Source: Bacteroides pyogenes DSM 20611 = JCM 6294 (GTDB taxonomy: Bacteria > Bacteroidota > Bacteroidia > Bacteroidales > Bacteroidaceae). From it: 61,466 bases of DNA. The notes beneath the pieces are model-generated. The model was not told the DNA's origin. It saw only the letters and a program-made list of their open reading frames with translations, and did not search any database. Below are positions 42,268 to 50,469 of the stretch, piece by piece. The stretch spans positions 1-61,466 of the forward strand of contig NZ_ATZH01000029.1 in assembly GCF_000428105.1 (NCBI RefSeq), read 5' to 3'. The first letter of the stretch is position 1, and each line of letters opens with the position of its first letter. A program made the translations under genes and the position numbers.

Positions 42268-42619
42268 ATAGTTCTTCCTCCATATCTTTTACTTGTTCTT
42301 CCAACTGCTTATCAATCTTCATAAGGTCTCTAATCTTGTAGAAGCTGTATAAAGCGGTCATACGGCTTTTACCAAGAGAACCACCTATCTCATCAGTAGA
42401 TAGCTCCGTATGCTTGACAGCCAGATACATTGCGACCTGTCGAGGGAGTACAACCTCCCTCTTTCTTGTCTTTCTCTTTAGCTTCCCTTCCGTTATCGAG
42501 AAGTGGGAGCATACTGTTTTAATTATTCTGTTCATATTCACCCAGAGTTTAATGCTCTCTACCGTTTCTTCTTCAAGAGCTTCGTTGAGTTTTGTTTCTA
42601 ATTTATTTAAGTCCAACAT
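42257..42619 (-). CDS. DnaA domain IV-like DNA-binding protein
   Basis: 120 residues. KRKTRKREVVLPRQVAMYLAVKHTELSTDEIGGSLGKSRMTALYSFYKI matches the DnaA C-terminal HTH: basic TRKRE.v.pRQ.AmYL start, then the ST.eIG..lg.rdh.TVlh signature (here SRMTALYSFYKI). No ATPase domain is present, so it is a stand-alone DnaA-box binder. It could mimic or block host DnaA, or mark a phage origin. Confidence 0.75.
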   Translation of the reverse strand: MLDLNKLETKLNEALEEETVESIKLWVNMNRIIKTVCSHFSITEGKLKRKTRKREVVLPRQVAMYLAVKHTELSTDEIGGSLGKSRMTALYSFYKIRDLMKIDKQLEEQVKDMEEELYGR

Positions 42620-42950
42620 TATCCAGATTCTTTAGTCCCATAATCCTTTCGCGCATTGAGCTTAAAGCCTTATAGATGCCCCCGTAGTCTCTTTTCTCGT
42701 ACATTGAACAGAGTTCATCCCAACGTTCTACAATAGGCTTCCAATAAGGATAAACGGCTGCAACTCGCTCCAAATCTTCTTTGGAAACCTCACAAAACAC
42801 GTAGAGGGAGTAACAGCGTGAAAAGTCATCTACATCACGTGGGTAATCGCTTCCGTCACACTTGGTTCCCATTAGCGCACCCCACATTGTTCTTGAAGAT
42901 AAGCCAACGTTACGGCTAGCTATCCATTTAATCATTTTATCTTTATTCAT
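42603..42950 (-). CDS. Hypothetical protein
   Basis: 115 residues from MNKDKMIKW. Contains SRNVGLSSRTMWGALMG... DDFSRCYSLYVFCEVSKEDLERVAAVYPYW; similar short proteins are known to me from Bacteroides phages without function. The start at 42950 avoids the overlap with the membrane gene. Confidence 0.6.
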   Translation of the reverse strand: MNKDKMIKWIASRNVGLSSRTMWGALMGTKCDGSDYPRDVDDFSRCYSLYVFCEVSKEDLERVAAVYPYWKPIVERWDELCSMYEKRDYGGIYKALSSMRERIMGLKNLDNVGLK

Positions 42951-42963
42951 ATCTTTCTTTTCA

Positions 42964-43167
42964 TTAATCCCAATCGGATATTTCAATAAAAAATCTACAT
43001 ATAAAAAATGCGGCAAAAAGAACAAATAGCATTTCTGAAATCATAGATACATCCTCCGAAGGTTTATTACTGATTATGTACCATGAATTAGTTTCTGATA
43101 CTCCGTATAAGTAGGCGCTTATACACGCAATGAATGCGCAGATTGCGTTTTTTAAATTGTTACTCAT
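42964..43167 (-). CDS. Small membrane protein
   Basis: 67 residues with two hydrophobic segments (about 7-24 and 45-60) and a polar loop. Not recognised; in the early operon. Confidence 0.55.
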   Translation of the reverse strand: MSNNLKNAICAFIACISAYLYGVSETNSWYIISNKPSEDVSMISEMLFVLFAAFFICRFFIEISDWD

Positions 43168-43176
43168 ACTATTCTA

Positions 43177-43674
43177 TTATATATTATTATCTGCATCTTT
43201 CATGAAGCACATCCACATCGTCTTACTCTGCCTTCCCGTCGTGTGCCCGAACAAGGGCCTGTAAGGAATAAGGGATAATACATCAGATACCTTTATCTCG
43301 CTTTCGTTCCATTTGAATACGAGCGTTCCGTTAGGCTTTAAAACCCTCATGCACTCATTAAAGCCCTTTTCTATGACTTCCCGCCAATCATCTGAAAGTT
43401 TACCATACTTTTTTGCCATCCATGATTTTTCTCCAAGTGTCTTAAGGTGCGGAGGGTCAAAAACAACTATATAAAAAGAATTGTCTTCAAACGGTAAGCT
43501 GGTGAAATCGGCTACTACGTCCGGTTTTATTTCGATAGTCCTTATTTTATCCCGGTCCTTGGCCGTAACAGTTTCGGAACGCTTATCCACATATATCGCA
43601 AGAGGGTTGTGCTTATCGAACCAAAACATCCGGCTTCCGCAACAAGCGTCTAATATCTTTTTCGTTTTGCTCAT
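43177..43674 (-). CDS. SAM-dependent DNA methyltransferase-like protein
   Basis: 165 residues, Rossmann-type. A start ILDACCGSRMFWFD corresponds to motif I, and FDPPH (72-76) is the NPPY-type motif IV of N6-adenine or N4-cytosine DNA methyltransferases; KWNESEIKVSDVL follows. Target-recognition sequence is minimal. It is shorter than R-M enzymes, so it fits an orphan phage methylase used against host restriction. Confidence 0.75.
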   Translation of the reverse strand: MSKTKKILDACCGSRMFWFDKHNPLAIYVDKRSETVTAKDRDKIRTIEIKPDVVADFTSLPFEDNSFYIVVFDPPHLKTLGEKSWMAKKYGKLSDDWREVIEKGFNECMRVLKPNGTLVFKWNESEIKVSDVLSLIPYRPLFGHTTGRQSKTMWMCFMKDADNNI

Positions 43675-43691
43675 TTTTGTTTTGATTTAAA

Positions 43692-43973
43692 TTAAATACA
43701 ATTGGTTCTATATGTGTATTCATCAATCATATCATCACCGATAAGTTCAGGTAGCTCAAAGAATCTTGTAGCCGGGCAAACATTGGCTTCAATCTCCACA
43801 CAAAGACCGTCGCTCGGCATATAGGCACAACCTACGTTATCGTTCCAATTTATATGTTTTTGAGCAGCCTTAGCTACTTCATCGCAAGCTGATAAGTATT
43901 CAGCGTATTTACAATTTGCTCTTTTTATTTTTTTGAATAGCACATCGTTCATATCTGTATTGTTATACTCCAA
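43692..43973 (-). CDS. Hypothetical protein
   Basis: 93 residues with five scattered cysteines, not recognised. Overlaps the next gene by 11 bp. Confidence 0.55.
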   Translation of the reverse strand: MEYNNTDMNDVLFKKIKRANCKYAEYLSACDEVAKAAQKHINWNDNVGCAYMPSDGLCVEIEANVCPATRFFELPELIGDDMIDEYTYRTNCI

Positions 43974-44394
43974 TTATCTTATCGTTGATACGAAATATGT
44001 TATCACTTACAAAATCGTATATCTTATACATAAGTTCCGGTTCTTCCTTTTTCGGAGAATAAACCATCACCCTCTTACCTGCACCTTTCATCCAGCCAGC
44101 TTCCGTATTAGCTGACCGGCCACAAGGAAGAACCATAACGCAGACATCAGCCCACTGCATACCGTTGAAATCTGAATCAAAACCTTTCTGTGCAGTTGGG
44201 TGATTAAGCGCTTCTCTATATTGCTCCGTTGTCCAGTTCTGCCAATCTGGATCTATATCAGACCATTGGAATCCACCATTTCCATGAGGGGGATTCTTAA
44301 AATCGTATACCTCATGTCCTAAATCACGGAGAATAGCTACAACGTCCTGTTGAAATACATTTCTCCAACTACTTGCTACATAAATCTTTGCCAT
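43963..44394 (-). CDS. Nucleoside 2-deoxyribosyltransferase-like protein
   Basis: 143 residues from MAKIYVASSWRN, the classic start of this family, with VMVLPCGRSANTEAGWMKGAGKRVMVYSPKKEEPELMYKIYD carrying the active-site Glu-type motif (EAG.m...G). A second member of the fold besides 41882-42175. It may move bases between deoxyriboses, or act on NAD-derived or cyclic nucleotides. The start at 44394 is preferred to an upstream frame without a family match. Confidence 0.75.
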   Translation of the reverse strand: MAKIYVASSWRNVFQQDVVAILRDLGHEVYDFKNPPHGNGGFQWSDIDPDWQNWTTEQYREALNHPTAQKGFDSDFNGMQWADVCVMVLPCGRSANTEAGWMKGAGKRVMVYSPKKEEPELMYKIYDFVSDNIFRINDKIIGV

Positions 44395-44420
44395 AATATT
44401 CTTTTTTATATTGTTTTGAA

Positions 44421-44576
44421 TTAAACTTCGCAATACGTCAACAACACCCTGTCGCAACGCATTGCCATCTTAATCTCTTTTCTGAATCCCTCGACATCGG
44501 AGGTTTCTACGTTCTCACGGATGATCAGCTTTGAATCACCCGTGATTATTTCCTGCTTTAGTATCAAGTATTTCAT
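44421..44576 (-). CDS. 51-residue hypothetical protein
   Basis: ATG 44576 to TAA 44421 encodes MKYLILKQEIITGDSKLIIREN... ending RVLLTYCEV. Its start overlaps the upstream stop (ATGA, 44573-44576), evidence for translation. Function unknown. Confidence 0.6.
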   Translation of the reverse strand: MKYLILKQEIITGDSKLIIRENVETSDVEGFRKEIKMAMRCDRVLLTYCEV

Positions 44577-44956
44577 TTTTCAAACAGATGAGCAAAGGCA
44601 TCATCCATCTTTAAGTTCAACTTTAGTTTCGAAGGGAACGATTTTATATAGTTGTAGAACTTGAACGCAAGTTCGTCGTCATCCCCGCATCTGTCTATGA
44701 GCGTCAATAACAGGGCGTTCACCACATCGGCATCATTCCCGAAATTCTCCTGTGTCTCTTGGCTGCAATGGTCTACATCCCGCTTAATCTTCTTGATTGA
44801 AGCGATGGCGGTATTGTAGTTGCGCTTCGTGTCGTGCCTTAGCCCGAACCCCTGCTTCCTGTACTCATTCTCCATGTCCATTAAGTTTGTCTCAAGGACA
44901 TCGGTAAGGACGAATACTATGTTCGTCCGTGTATTCAGTTCATTACTTCCTTGCAT
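44573..44956 (-). CDS. Hypothetical protein
   Basis: 127 residues from MQGSNELNTR, helical, not recognised. The start at 44956 lies just past the helicase-methylase stop (44958-44960). Confidence 0.6.
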   Translation of the reverse strand: MQGSNELNTRTNIVFVLTDVLETNLMDMENEYRKQGFGLRHDTKRNYNTAIASIKKIKRDVDHCSQETQENFGNDADVVNALLLTLIDRCGDDDELAFKFYNYIKSFPSKLKLNLKMDDAFAHLFEK

Positions 44957-44957
44957 G

Positions 44958-47153
44958 TTAGAATAATGTTTTTTGTTGGCTCTCAAATTCTGCCAATTTG
45001 CAGTTTTTTATTGCTTCATTAAAATAACTTTCTTTTAATTCAAACCCAATTCCAATCCGTCCAAGCTTAATTGATTGGTACACTTCCGAACCTATACCAA
45101 GAAATGGGGTTAGCACGGTATCCCCTTCATTACTCCACAATGTTACTGCGCGATTGATAGTTTCGAGTTGCAATGGGCATATATGCTTCTCATCTTTCTC
45201 TTCCCGAGCCTTATTCCCGTTAAGTGTGTTGGAATAATCTATATCCATCCACACAGGGGATGCGTATTTCTGCCACGTATCTACGGATATGTTGCACCGC
45301 ACAGGGTTTTTATGTTCTCCCGGTTTACGAAAAACCATTAAGTAATCCGGAATACCAACCCTTGACATAGCGGCGTCTTTCTTCACTTGCTTATGCAGAA
45401 GCCCAAGAGCCTTTGTACGCTGCATCTCTGTTACCGGGTTTTTCCAAATGGTTACACGGGAATGATAGATGAATCCGGCATCCGTGAATGCGTCCAGTAT
45501 CATTCCGGAGAAGTCACGAAGCCCTATATATCCTTCCTTTCCTTTCTGTATTGGCAAATCCATGCAGTGTACAGCCACATTACGCCCGCTCCACATAACC
45601 CGATATAGTTCTTTTACCAAGAACCGGAATGCGGTAAAGAACTCCTTGTAATCTTTTGAGTTTCCCATATCCTCGAGTTTATCAGAGTATGTATAAAGCT
45701 CGGCAAAAGGCGGTGAGAATATGGAGAACCCTACACTATCATCCGGCACATCTTTAATCAATTGTACGCAATCTCCAAGCCGGATATTACACGATTCCGA
45801 CTCATACATTTTTTTCGATTCTGTTTTCATAAGTTTTATTTTTCTATTCACATTTCGATTAGTGGCCATGCTCATGGCCTTCTGCATTTCATTGAACTGC
45901 CTTTGTTTTTCATCGAATGATTTACGAACATTCTGCATTGTGTCTGTTGTAATAAGGTAGATATTAACATCGTTCTTCTGACCGAACCTATAGGACCGCC
46001 TTATTCCTTGATATGTGGATTCGAATGAAAAGTCAAGTGAAGCGAATATCTGATTGTTGCAATTCTGATAATTCAGCCCAAATTGCGCAATCTTCAACTT
46101 TGTAATAAGAACCCTGAATTCCCCCTTTGCAAAGCCCAAAAGCCTATCCTTTTTATACCCTTTGCTGTCGCTTCCTTTCACTTCCACAGCGCCGGGAATC
46201 AATTGCTTCAGTATCTTTCCCTCTTCGTCATGACCTATCCAAACAATGAACTCCTTATCTGAACTATTTACAATCTCCGCTACGCGAGAAAGCCTTTCAT
46301 TCATCGTATCTCGAAGTTCAGAATGATAAGAAGTTGCTGATACGGCTACATCGTTGAACAACATTCCGTTATCTCTTTTCTCCACTTCTACCATCTCCTC
46401 GACTATGTTAAGCTTGGGAAGAACATACCCTGATCCGTCAAATCCTATATCAGACGGGCTGCATAGCATCACCGCCCACGTCGATACAAAGTCCCAAAAA
46501 GACTGCTCGGCATGCCCTTTCAATCTCCACGAAGACGTAGATCCCCCATCATGCACAAAATACATAGCAAGCATCTCGTTTCTGCTCATTACATCAAGAA
46601 ACTCGGCATGATTACACAGCTCCATTGTATCATTAGGGGACGGAGTGGCAGTGCATGCAAGCTTGTAAGGGGTATCCTTGAACTCTCTAATAATAGCTCC
46701 CTTTGTTTTTCCATCGAAGTTTTTCAGAATAGAGCTTTCGTCAAGTACAACCCCCGAAAATAGATAGCAATCAATGTTATCCATGTTGTCATAATTAGTT
46801 ATATAGATTCCGGGTGATAGGTCTTGGTCGAATACTGTAAGTCCTAACTCTTTAACGGAATACCCAAACTTATTACCCTCTTGGATGGTCTGTGGAACAA
46901 CCCCCAAAGGAGCAAGTATTATCACAGGCATACGAGTGTGTTCGGTTACCTGCTTTGCCCATTCAAGTTGTTGTATGGTCTTACCAAGACCGCAATCTTC
47001 GAACATCGCGAACTTCCCCGCGCTTAATGCTCTTTTTACACAATATCTCTGAAATGGGAATAGGTTCTCGTTTAATTCGTTTTCCAAAACTTCAAACCCG
47101 CTATTGGCTATATTTTTCTTCTTTTTTTCTAAAAAATCCATATATTCGTTCAT
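44958..47153 (-). CDS. SNF2-type helicase fused to a DNA methyltransferase
   Basis: 731 residues. The N-terminal half is a DEAD-like/SNF2 ATPase: CGLGKT (about 54-59), LDESSILKNF (137-146), TATPSPND near 167 and SYRFGQKND near 387 (motif VI-like). The C-terminal half is an N4/N6 methyltransferase with SPPF (motif IV) near 480 and FLGIGSEVYQSIKLGRIGIGFEL (motif I/X) near 690. No nuclease is seen, so it does not look like a full restriction enzyme. It probably methylates phage DNA, with translocation helping access. Confidence 0.85.
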   Translation of the reverse strand: MNEYMDFLEKKKKNIANSGFEVLENELNENLFPFQRYCVKRALSAGKFAMFEDCGLGKTIQQLEWAKQVTEHTRMPVIILAPLGVVPQTIQEGNKFGYSVKELGLTVFDQDLSPGIYITNYDNMDNIDCYLFSGVVLDESSILKNFDGKTKGAIIREFKDTPYKLACTATPSPNDTMELCNHAEFLDVMSRNEMLAMYFVHDGGSTSSWRLKGHAEQSFWDFVSTWAVMLCSPSDIGFDGSGYVLPKLNIVEEMVEVEKRDNGMLFNDVAVSATSYHSELRDTMNERLSRVAEIVNSSDKEFIVWIGHDEEGKILKQLIPGAVEVKGSDSKGYKKDRLLGFAKGEFRVLITKLKIAQFGLNYQNCNNQIFASLDFSFESTYQGIRRSYRFGQKNDVNIYLITTDTMQNVRKSFDEKQRQFNEMQKAMSMATNRNVNRKIKLMKTESKKMYESESCNIRLGDCVQLIKDVPDDSVGFSIFSPPFAELYTYSDKLEDMGNSKDYKEFFTAFRFLVKELYRVMWSGRNVAVHCMDLPIQKGKEGYIGLRDFSGMILDAFTDAGFIYHSRVTIWKNPVTEMQRTKALGLLHKQVKKDAAMSRVGIPDYLMVFRKPGEHKNPVRCNISVDTWQKYASPVWMDIDYSNTLNGNKAREEKDEKHICPLQLETINRAVTLWSNEGDTVLTPFLGIGSEVYQSIKLGRIGIGFELKESYFNEAIKNCKLAEFESQQKTLF

Positions 47154-47185
47154 GTCTCATATCATTTTCATTATAAACCACTCGG

Positions 47186-47257
47186 TTATTTTCTCGCATA
47201 TAAAAATGCCGCAAAAGCTATCGCAATCACGGCATAAGAGAATATCTCTCGTTTCAT
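47186..47257 (-). CDS. 23-residue membrane microprotein
   Basis: ATG 47257 to TAA 47186 encodes MKREIFSYAVIAIAFAAFLYARK, a single short transmembrane helix with charged ends. The start overlaps the upstream stop by 4 bp. It is the fourth tiny membrane protein of the genome (with 2761, 42172 and 42964). Confidence 0.5.
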   Translation of the reverse strand: MKREIFSYAVIAIAFAAFLYARK

Positions 47258-47439
47258 TTTCTTCTAATTTCTATGTATCCCAAATCAGCCACCTTTTCCA
47301 AGTCCGGCAAATCGGACTCGCTGAACTCTCCCGGAGTTTCCCAATTGACGGATATGTAAGAGGACAGGTTAAACCTCTTCCTTATCCGCTCCATGATGTC
47401 GGGTGTGGCTTTCTTGTTCCATTTGATTGTCAGTTTCAT
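47254..47439 (-). CDS. Small hypothetical protein
   Basis: 61 residues from MKLTIKWNKK, basic at the start, acidic in the middle. Overlaps the replication-associated gene upstream by about 70 bp; not recognised. Confidence 0.55.
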   Translation of the reverse strand: MKLTIKWNKKATPDIMERIRKRFNLSSYISVNWETPGEFSESDLPDLEKVADLGYIEIRRK

Positions 47440-48097
47440 TTTCAGATTCCAATTTTTTGTAAAACGCATTCAAATCTTTCTTCTGCCTTTCAACTCTGCG
47501 TTCTTGAATCATGTTGCTTATCCTGTCTGATAATTCCAGAGCTGTAACAGCGTCTTTGTCGCCGTTTCTCGCTCTCTCTTGAAGCTCCGCCCTGTATTCT
47601 TCGTAGAACATCCCGGAAGTAGGCTTGCTGTCAGACTCAATTAAAAGCCTGTGCTCTTTGTATGACTGGTTGTCAGCAATAGAGCATCGCTCTGAATTAT
47701 ACTTCTTCAACCACGACAATACCACCTGCCCGTCTATCCGATTGTATATTTGCCCGTACTTTAGCTTCATCGCATTCTTAAAGCAGAGTTTAAGGTCGTC
47801 AGTTTTAAGGTGCGGGTATTCCTCGATTATCAGGTCTACCGTCATTGCCACCTGTGTATCCGACATTGTTTCCCCTGCGTTGAAAAATTCTAAAGCGTCG
47901 GCAAGGAGATATGCGACAGCCGCACGAGCGTTCAGTTCTCCGTATCTCATCTTTATCGTCACGATTGACGGCTCGTGGCTATCGAACACATCATCATACG
48001 TCTTCGGGCTGAGAGCCTTGCAATATTGCTCCGGCGATGTTTTTAAGGCGGCTAACCGATTCTCTTCTTGTTGCCGCAGTATCAGTTCGTTTCCCAT
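47369..48097 (-). CDS. Replication-associated protein (DUF6633-like)
   Basis: 242 residues. MSDTQVAMTVDLIIEEYPHLKTDDLKLCFKNAMKLKYGQIYNRIDGQVVLSWLKKY is the conserved middle of a family I recall as DUF6633 in Bacteroides phages, located next to DnaD-like initiators. A helicase-loader-like role fits but is unproven. The C-terminus is a charged coil. Start overlaps the initiator gene by about 100 bp. Confidence 0.65.
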   Translation of the reverse strand: MGNELILRQQEENRLAALKTSPEQYCKALSPKTYDDVFDSHEPSIVTIKMRYGELNARAAVAYLLADALEFFNAGETMSDTQVAMTVDLIIEEYPHLKTDDLKLCFKNAMKLKYGQIYNRIDGQVVLSWLKKYNSERCSIADNQSYKEHRLLIESDSKPTSGMFYEEYRAELQERARNGDKDAVTALELSDRISNMIQERRVERQKKDLNAFYKKLESENETDNQMEQESHTRHHGADKEEV

Positions 48098-49094
48098 TGT
48101 AATTCCCTTCTAATATTCTTGTGAATTTTGCAGGTTTGAATATCCAATCAAAATCAGCTTTCCAATTCCTGTCGTTGTGCCCGAGCAGGAACGGACTGTT
48201 TAGCACATTTTGAAACACTGTCCGTATGGACTCTTTCCCGTATTCGGCGATTCGCGCCCTTACAGCCTTTTTCCGATTTTCGCTCATGGATGCTATCTGT
48301 GACAGCTTGCCCTTGAAAGTTTCGTTATAGTATTCCATCAATCCGTTATAGTCCACCCTCTCAACTTTCCGGGACAAAGAAAGATTTTCTTTCTTTGCTA
48401 CTCCTTTAGGAGTAGTTTCTTTCTTTTTATTATTATCAAGTATATTATATAATATCTTTCTTTGTATTTGTGTCGCTTCATCCCCTAAATCGCTGTTTTT
48501 TAGCGTGTTATCTGTGCCACTTCCTGTTCCTCGTGTCGCTTGCCGCTGTAATTGATTGATTGTCAGAGTATTTACTGTGTCACTTGCTGCACTAATTGCC
48601 GCCTCACCGGGCACTTTATCAGCCGTTGCAATAGGGTGTGTCACTTGCTGTGTCAACGGCTGTGTCACTCGTTGTGTCACTTCGGGTTGCAATTGGCTGA
48701 TTGTTAACGAGTTTACTGTGTCGTTCGCTGTGTCACTTACTGTGTCGTTCGCTGTGTCACTCGAATTATATTCATCGTATTTGCAAAGAGTAATCAAGCT
48801 TATTCCTTGCTCCACTTGAATAGTTATCATCTCTTCTTTTTTCAGATGAGATAAAAAGGTTCGCACTCTTCTTTCCGTCCATCTCCATCGCTTGGCTAAA
48901 TGCCTGATAGATGCAGGATATTGCCCACGTGCACAGATTACTTCTCGACCTCCGATACTCACCTTTCGTGGCGTTGCTTCAAATCGTGCTGATTGTATTA
49001 AATCTAACCACGCTTCGCAAGCGCTAAAAGTCCGGGCTTCATTCCACAAATCATTCGAGAAGAACTTGCGGCTTAGTTTTATAAATCCGTCCAT
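47994..49094 (-). CDS. Replication initiator with winged helix and DnaD-like end
   Basis: 366 residues. N-terminus (DGFIKLSRKFFSNDLWNEARTFS... RHLAKRWRWTERRVRTFLSHLKKEEM) is a winged-helix DNA-binding domain. The C-terminus (YGKESIRTVFQNVLNSPFLLGHNDRNWKADFDWIFKPAKFTRILEGNY) is the ending of phage DnaD/RepO-type initiators. The middle is repetitive (SDTANDTV twice, LTISQLQ and LTINQLQ), with matching DNA repeats of TGTGTCACT type, like the iterons inside lambda O. A second origin could lie within the gene. Confidence 0.75.
   Translation of the reverse strand: MDGFIKLSRKFFSNDLWNEARTFSACEAWLDLIQSARFEATPRKVSIGGREVICARGQYPASIRHLAKRWRWTERRVRTFLSHLKKEEMITIQVEQGISLITLCKYDEYNSSDTANDTVSDTANDTVNSLTISQLQPEVTQRVTQPLTQQVTHPIATADKVPGEAAISAASDTVNTLTINQLQRQATRGTGSGTDNTLKNSDLGDEATQIQRKILYNILDNNKKKETTPKGVAKKENLSLSRKVERVDYNGLMEYYNETFKGKLSQIASMSENRKKAVRARIAEYGKESIRTVFQNVLNSPFLLGHNDRNWKADFDWIFKPAKFTRILEGNYNGKRTDTAATRRESVSRLKNIAGAILQGSQPEDV
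48495..48780. repeat. TGTGTCACT repeats inside the initiator gene
   Basis: At least six copies of TGTGTCACT or TGTGTCGTTCGC-like sequence occur between 48495 and 48780, coding for the Thr/Val/Asp repeats. Initiator genes of lambdoid phages hold their origin iterons in the same place. Confidence 0.4.
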
Positions 49095-49102
49095 TGCGAT
49101 TA

Positions 49103-49213
49103 TTATTTGTTTCGTAATTTCAGGCGAAGAGTTCCATATTTTTCTCTGACTTCCTTTTCAAAGAACCATACCTCTCCGTTGGGAAAGGCACGTGCTGTTA
49201 ACCTGTATGTCAT
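49103..49213 (-). CDS. 36-residue hypothetical protein
   Basis: ATG 49213 to TAA 49103 gives MTYRLTARAFPNGEVWFFEKE..., basic at the end. The start overlaps the nuclease stop as ATGA; 9 bp precede the initiator start. Confidence 0.55.
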   Translation of the reverse strand: MTYRLTARAFPNGEVWFFEKEVREKYGTLRLKLRNK

Positions 49214-49623
49214 ACGCTTTTGATTTCGTTAAATACCCATTCCTCACTCCCGACAGATTGATTGTGCCGGGCGATGAGCTGTTTGATAAGCTTACGGCGT
49301 AAGGGATAATCTCTTGCAAGAGCCGTTCCTTTCGATTTCACTTCCTCGATGATGTATTTCCCATCTCTGTAATAACAGAAGTCAGGGGTGTAATGTGCTG
49401 CCTGCTCATCCACCCTCTCAACGAGCTTTATTTTTGTCTTTAGCGGCACTTTTACCATCTTGACAAGCTTTGGTATTATCTCGAAGCTTACTTGCCGCTG
49501 TAGCCCTTGTATTATGCCTCTGTCTTGCATTGATCTCAAATACAGGAAGCGTTCGTATTCGGTCTTGCTGTCGAATACTCCGAATGCGTTCTTGATTTTC
49601 CTTGCGAAGTATTTTTGTTTCAT
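49210..49623 (-). CDS. DUF1064-type PD-(D/E)xK nuclease
   Basis: 137 residues. YTPDFCYYRDGKYIIEEVKSKG has the PD (80-81)...E94-V-K96 core of PD-(D/E)xK enzymes, with SKTEYERFLYLRSMQDRGII typical of DUF1064. These phage nucleases are likely structure-specific, possibly resolving recombination junctions. Overlaps the next gene by 4 bp. Confidence 0.75.
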   Translation of the reverse strand: MKQKYFARKIKNAFGVFDSKTEYERFLYLRSMQDRGIIQGLQRQVSFEIIPKLVKMVKVPLKTKIKLVERVDEQAAHYTPDFCYYRDGKYIIEEVKSKGTALARDYPLRRKLIKQLIARHNQSVGSEEWVFNEIKSV

Positions 49624-50387
49624 GCTACCTCCTTACCTAAGAACTTATTCACAAAGTAGATTTGTCCTTTACCCGAGACCTTTGTAGTCGTAGAGACGAG
49701 TATCGTCCCATCGGGCTTGTTGATTGTTGTCTGCTTGATTTCAAACAATCCCAACTCCATTGACTTTTGGGTAGGCTGGTTGTAGTACTGACCTTTAGAA
49801 CACAAATAACCATTGTTCCTCAACCATTGGAACAGCCTGTTTTGCCCGATGCTCACCCCGTTCTGTTGGAGTATCTTTGCGAGTTCGGACACAAGGCAGC
49901 TGCGTTGAGAGGTTTCCACCGCTTTGGCGAACAACACCTTTGGAGCATCCTGCTGTATCTTCTGTTCAGCTTCAATGCGCTTTTGCTTCTCCTCTTTTAG
50001 ATTGGTTGCAAGCTGAATGAGAAAATCGGGAGATGTCAGAGCCTTTTCAATCGTATCGCTTGTCATATACGCCCCATGCTTACGAATGGACGGAAGCACT
50101 TCATCGCAAACCCAATCTTGGAACTTTTCAGCGTTCGGCAGGTTGGACTTCATTGTTAATCGGTACACCTCACTCTCTTTGCCGTATTTCATTTGTTGAA
50201 TACCTCCCGGTGTAGGGGTTTCCAAAACAGTAACCCCCTTGCAATGGTCTATAACAGCCTTTGCAGGATTTAAGTAACCTAAGGATTTTGCCACGTCCGC
50301 CAAACAGAACAATGGCTCATTACTCTCGCTCATTGCAACCCGAACTTGCCCGAATTGCTCGTTATGAAAAATCTTAACTTCGTTCAT
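49620..50387 (-). CDS. Antirepressor with Bro-N and KilAC domains
   Basis: 255 residues. N-terminal Bro-N (FGQVRVAMSESNEPLFCLADVAKSLGY... KFQDWVCDEVLPSIRKHGAY), then a coiled coil (EKQKRIEAEQKIQQDAPKVLF) and a KilAC domain (LVSELAKILQQNG... LFQWLRNNGYLC... GLFEIKQTTINKPDG). Complete relative of the frameshifted gene at 10077. Antirepressors of this type neutralise CI-like repressors. Confidence 0.85.
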   Translation of the reverse strand: MNEVKIFHNEQFGQVRVAMSESNEPLFCLADVAKSLGYLNPAKAVIDHCKGVTVLETPTPGGIQQMKYGKESEVYRLTMKSNLPNAEKFQDWVCDEVLPSIRKHGAYMTSDTIEKALTSPDFLIQLATNLKEEKQKRIEAEQKIQQDAPKVLFAKAVETSQRSCLVSELAKILQQNGVSIGQNRLFQWLRNNGYLCSKGQYYNQPTQKSMELGLFEIKQTTINKPDGTILVSTTTKVSGKGQIYFVNKFLGKEVA

Positions 50388-50469
50388 ATCGTAATTTATT
50401 ATAATCTGAAATATCTCCTTGCCGCCCCCTCATCGAAGCGGCATATCCGGTTGAATAACTTTGTTTGTT

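Noticed and set aside
44958..47153. Complete restriction-modification system
   Set aside because: No nuclease motif identified and no partner specificity subunit nearby.
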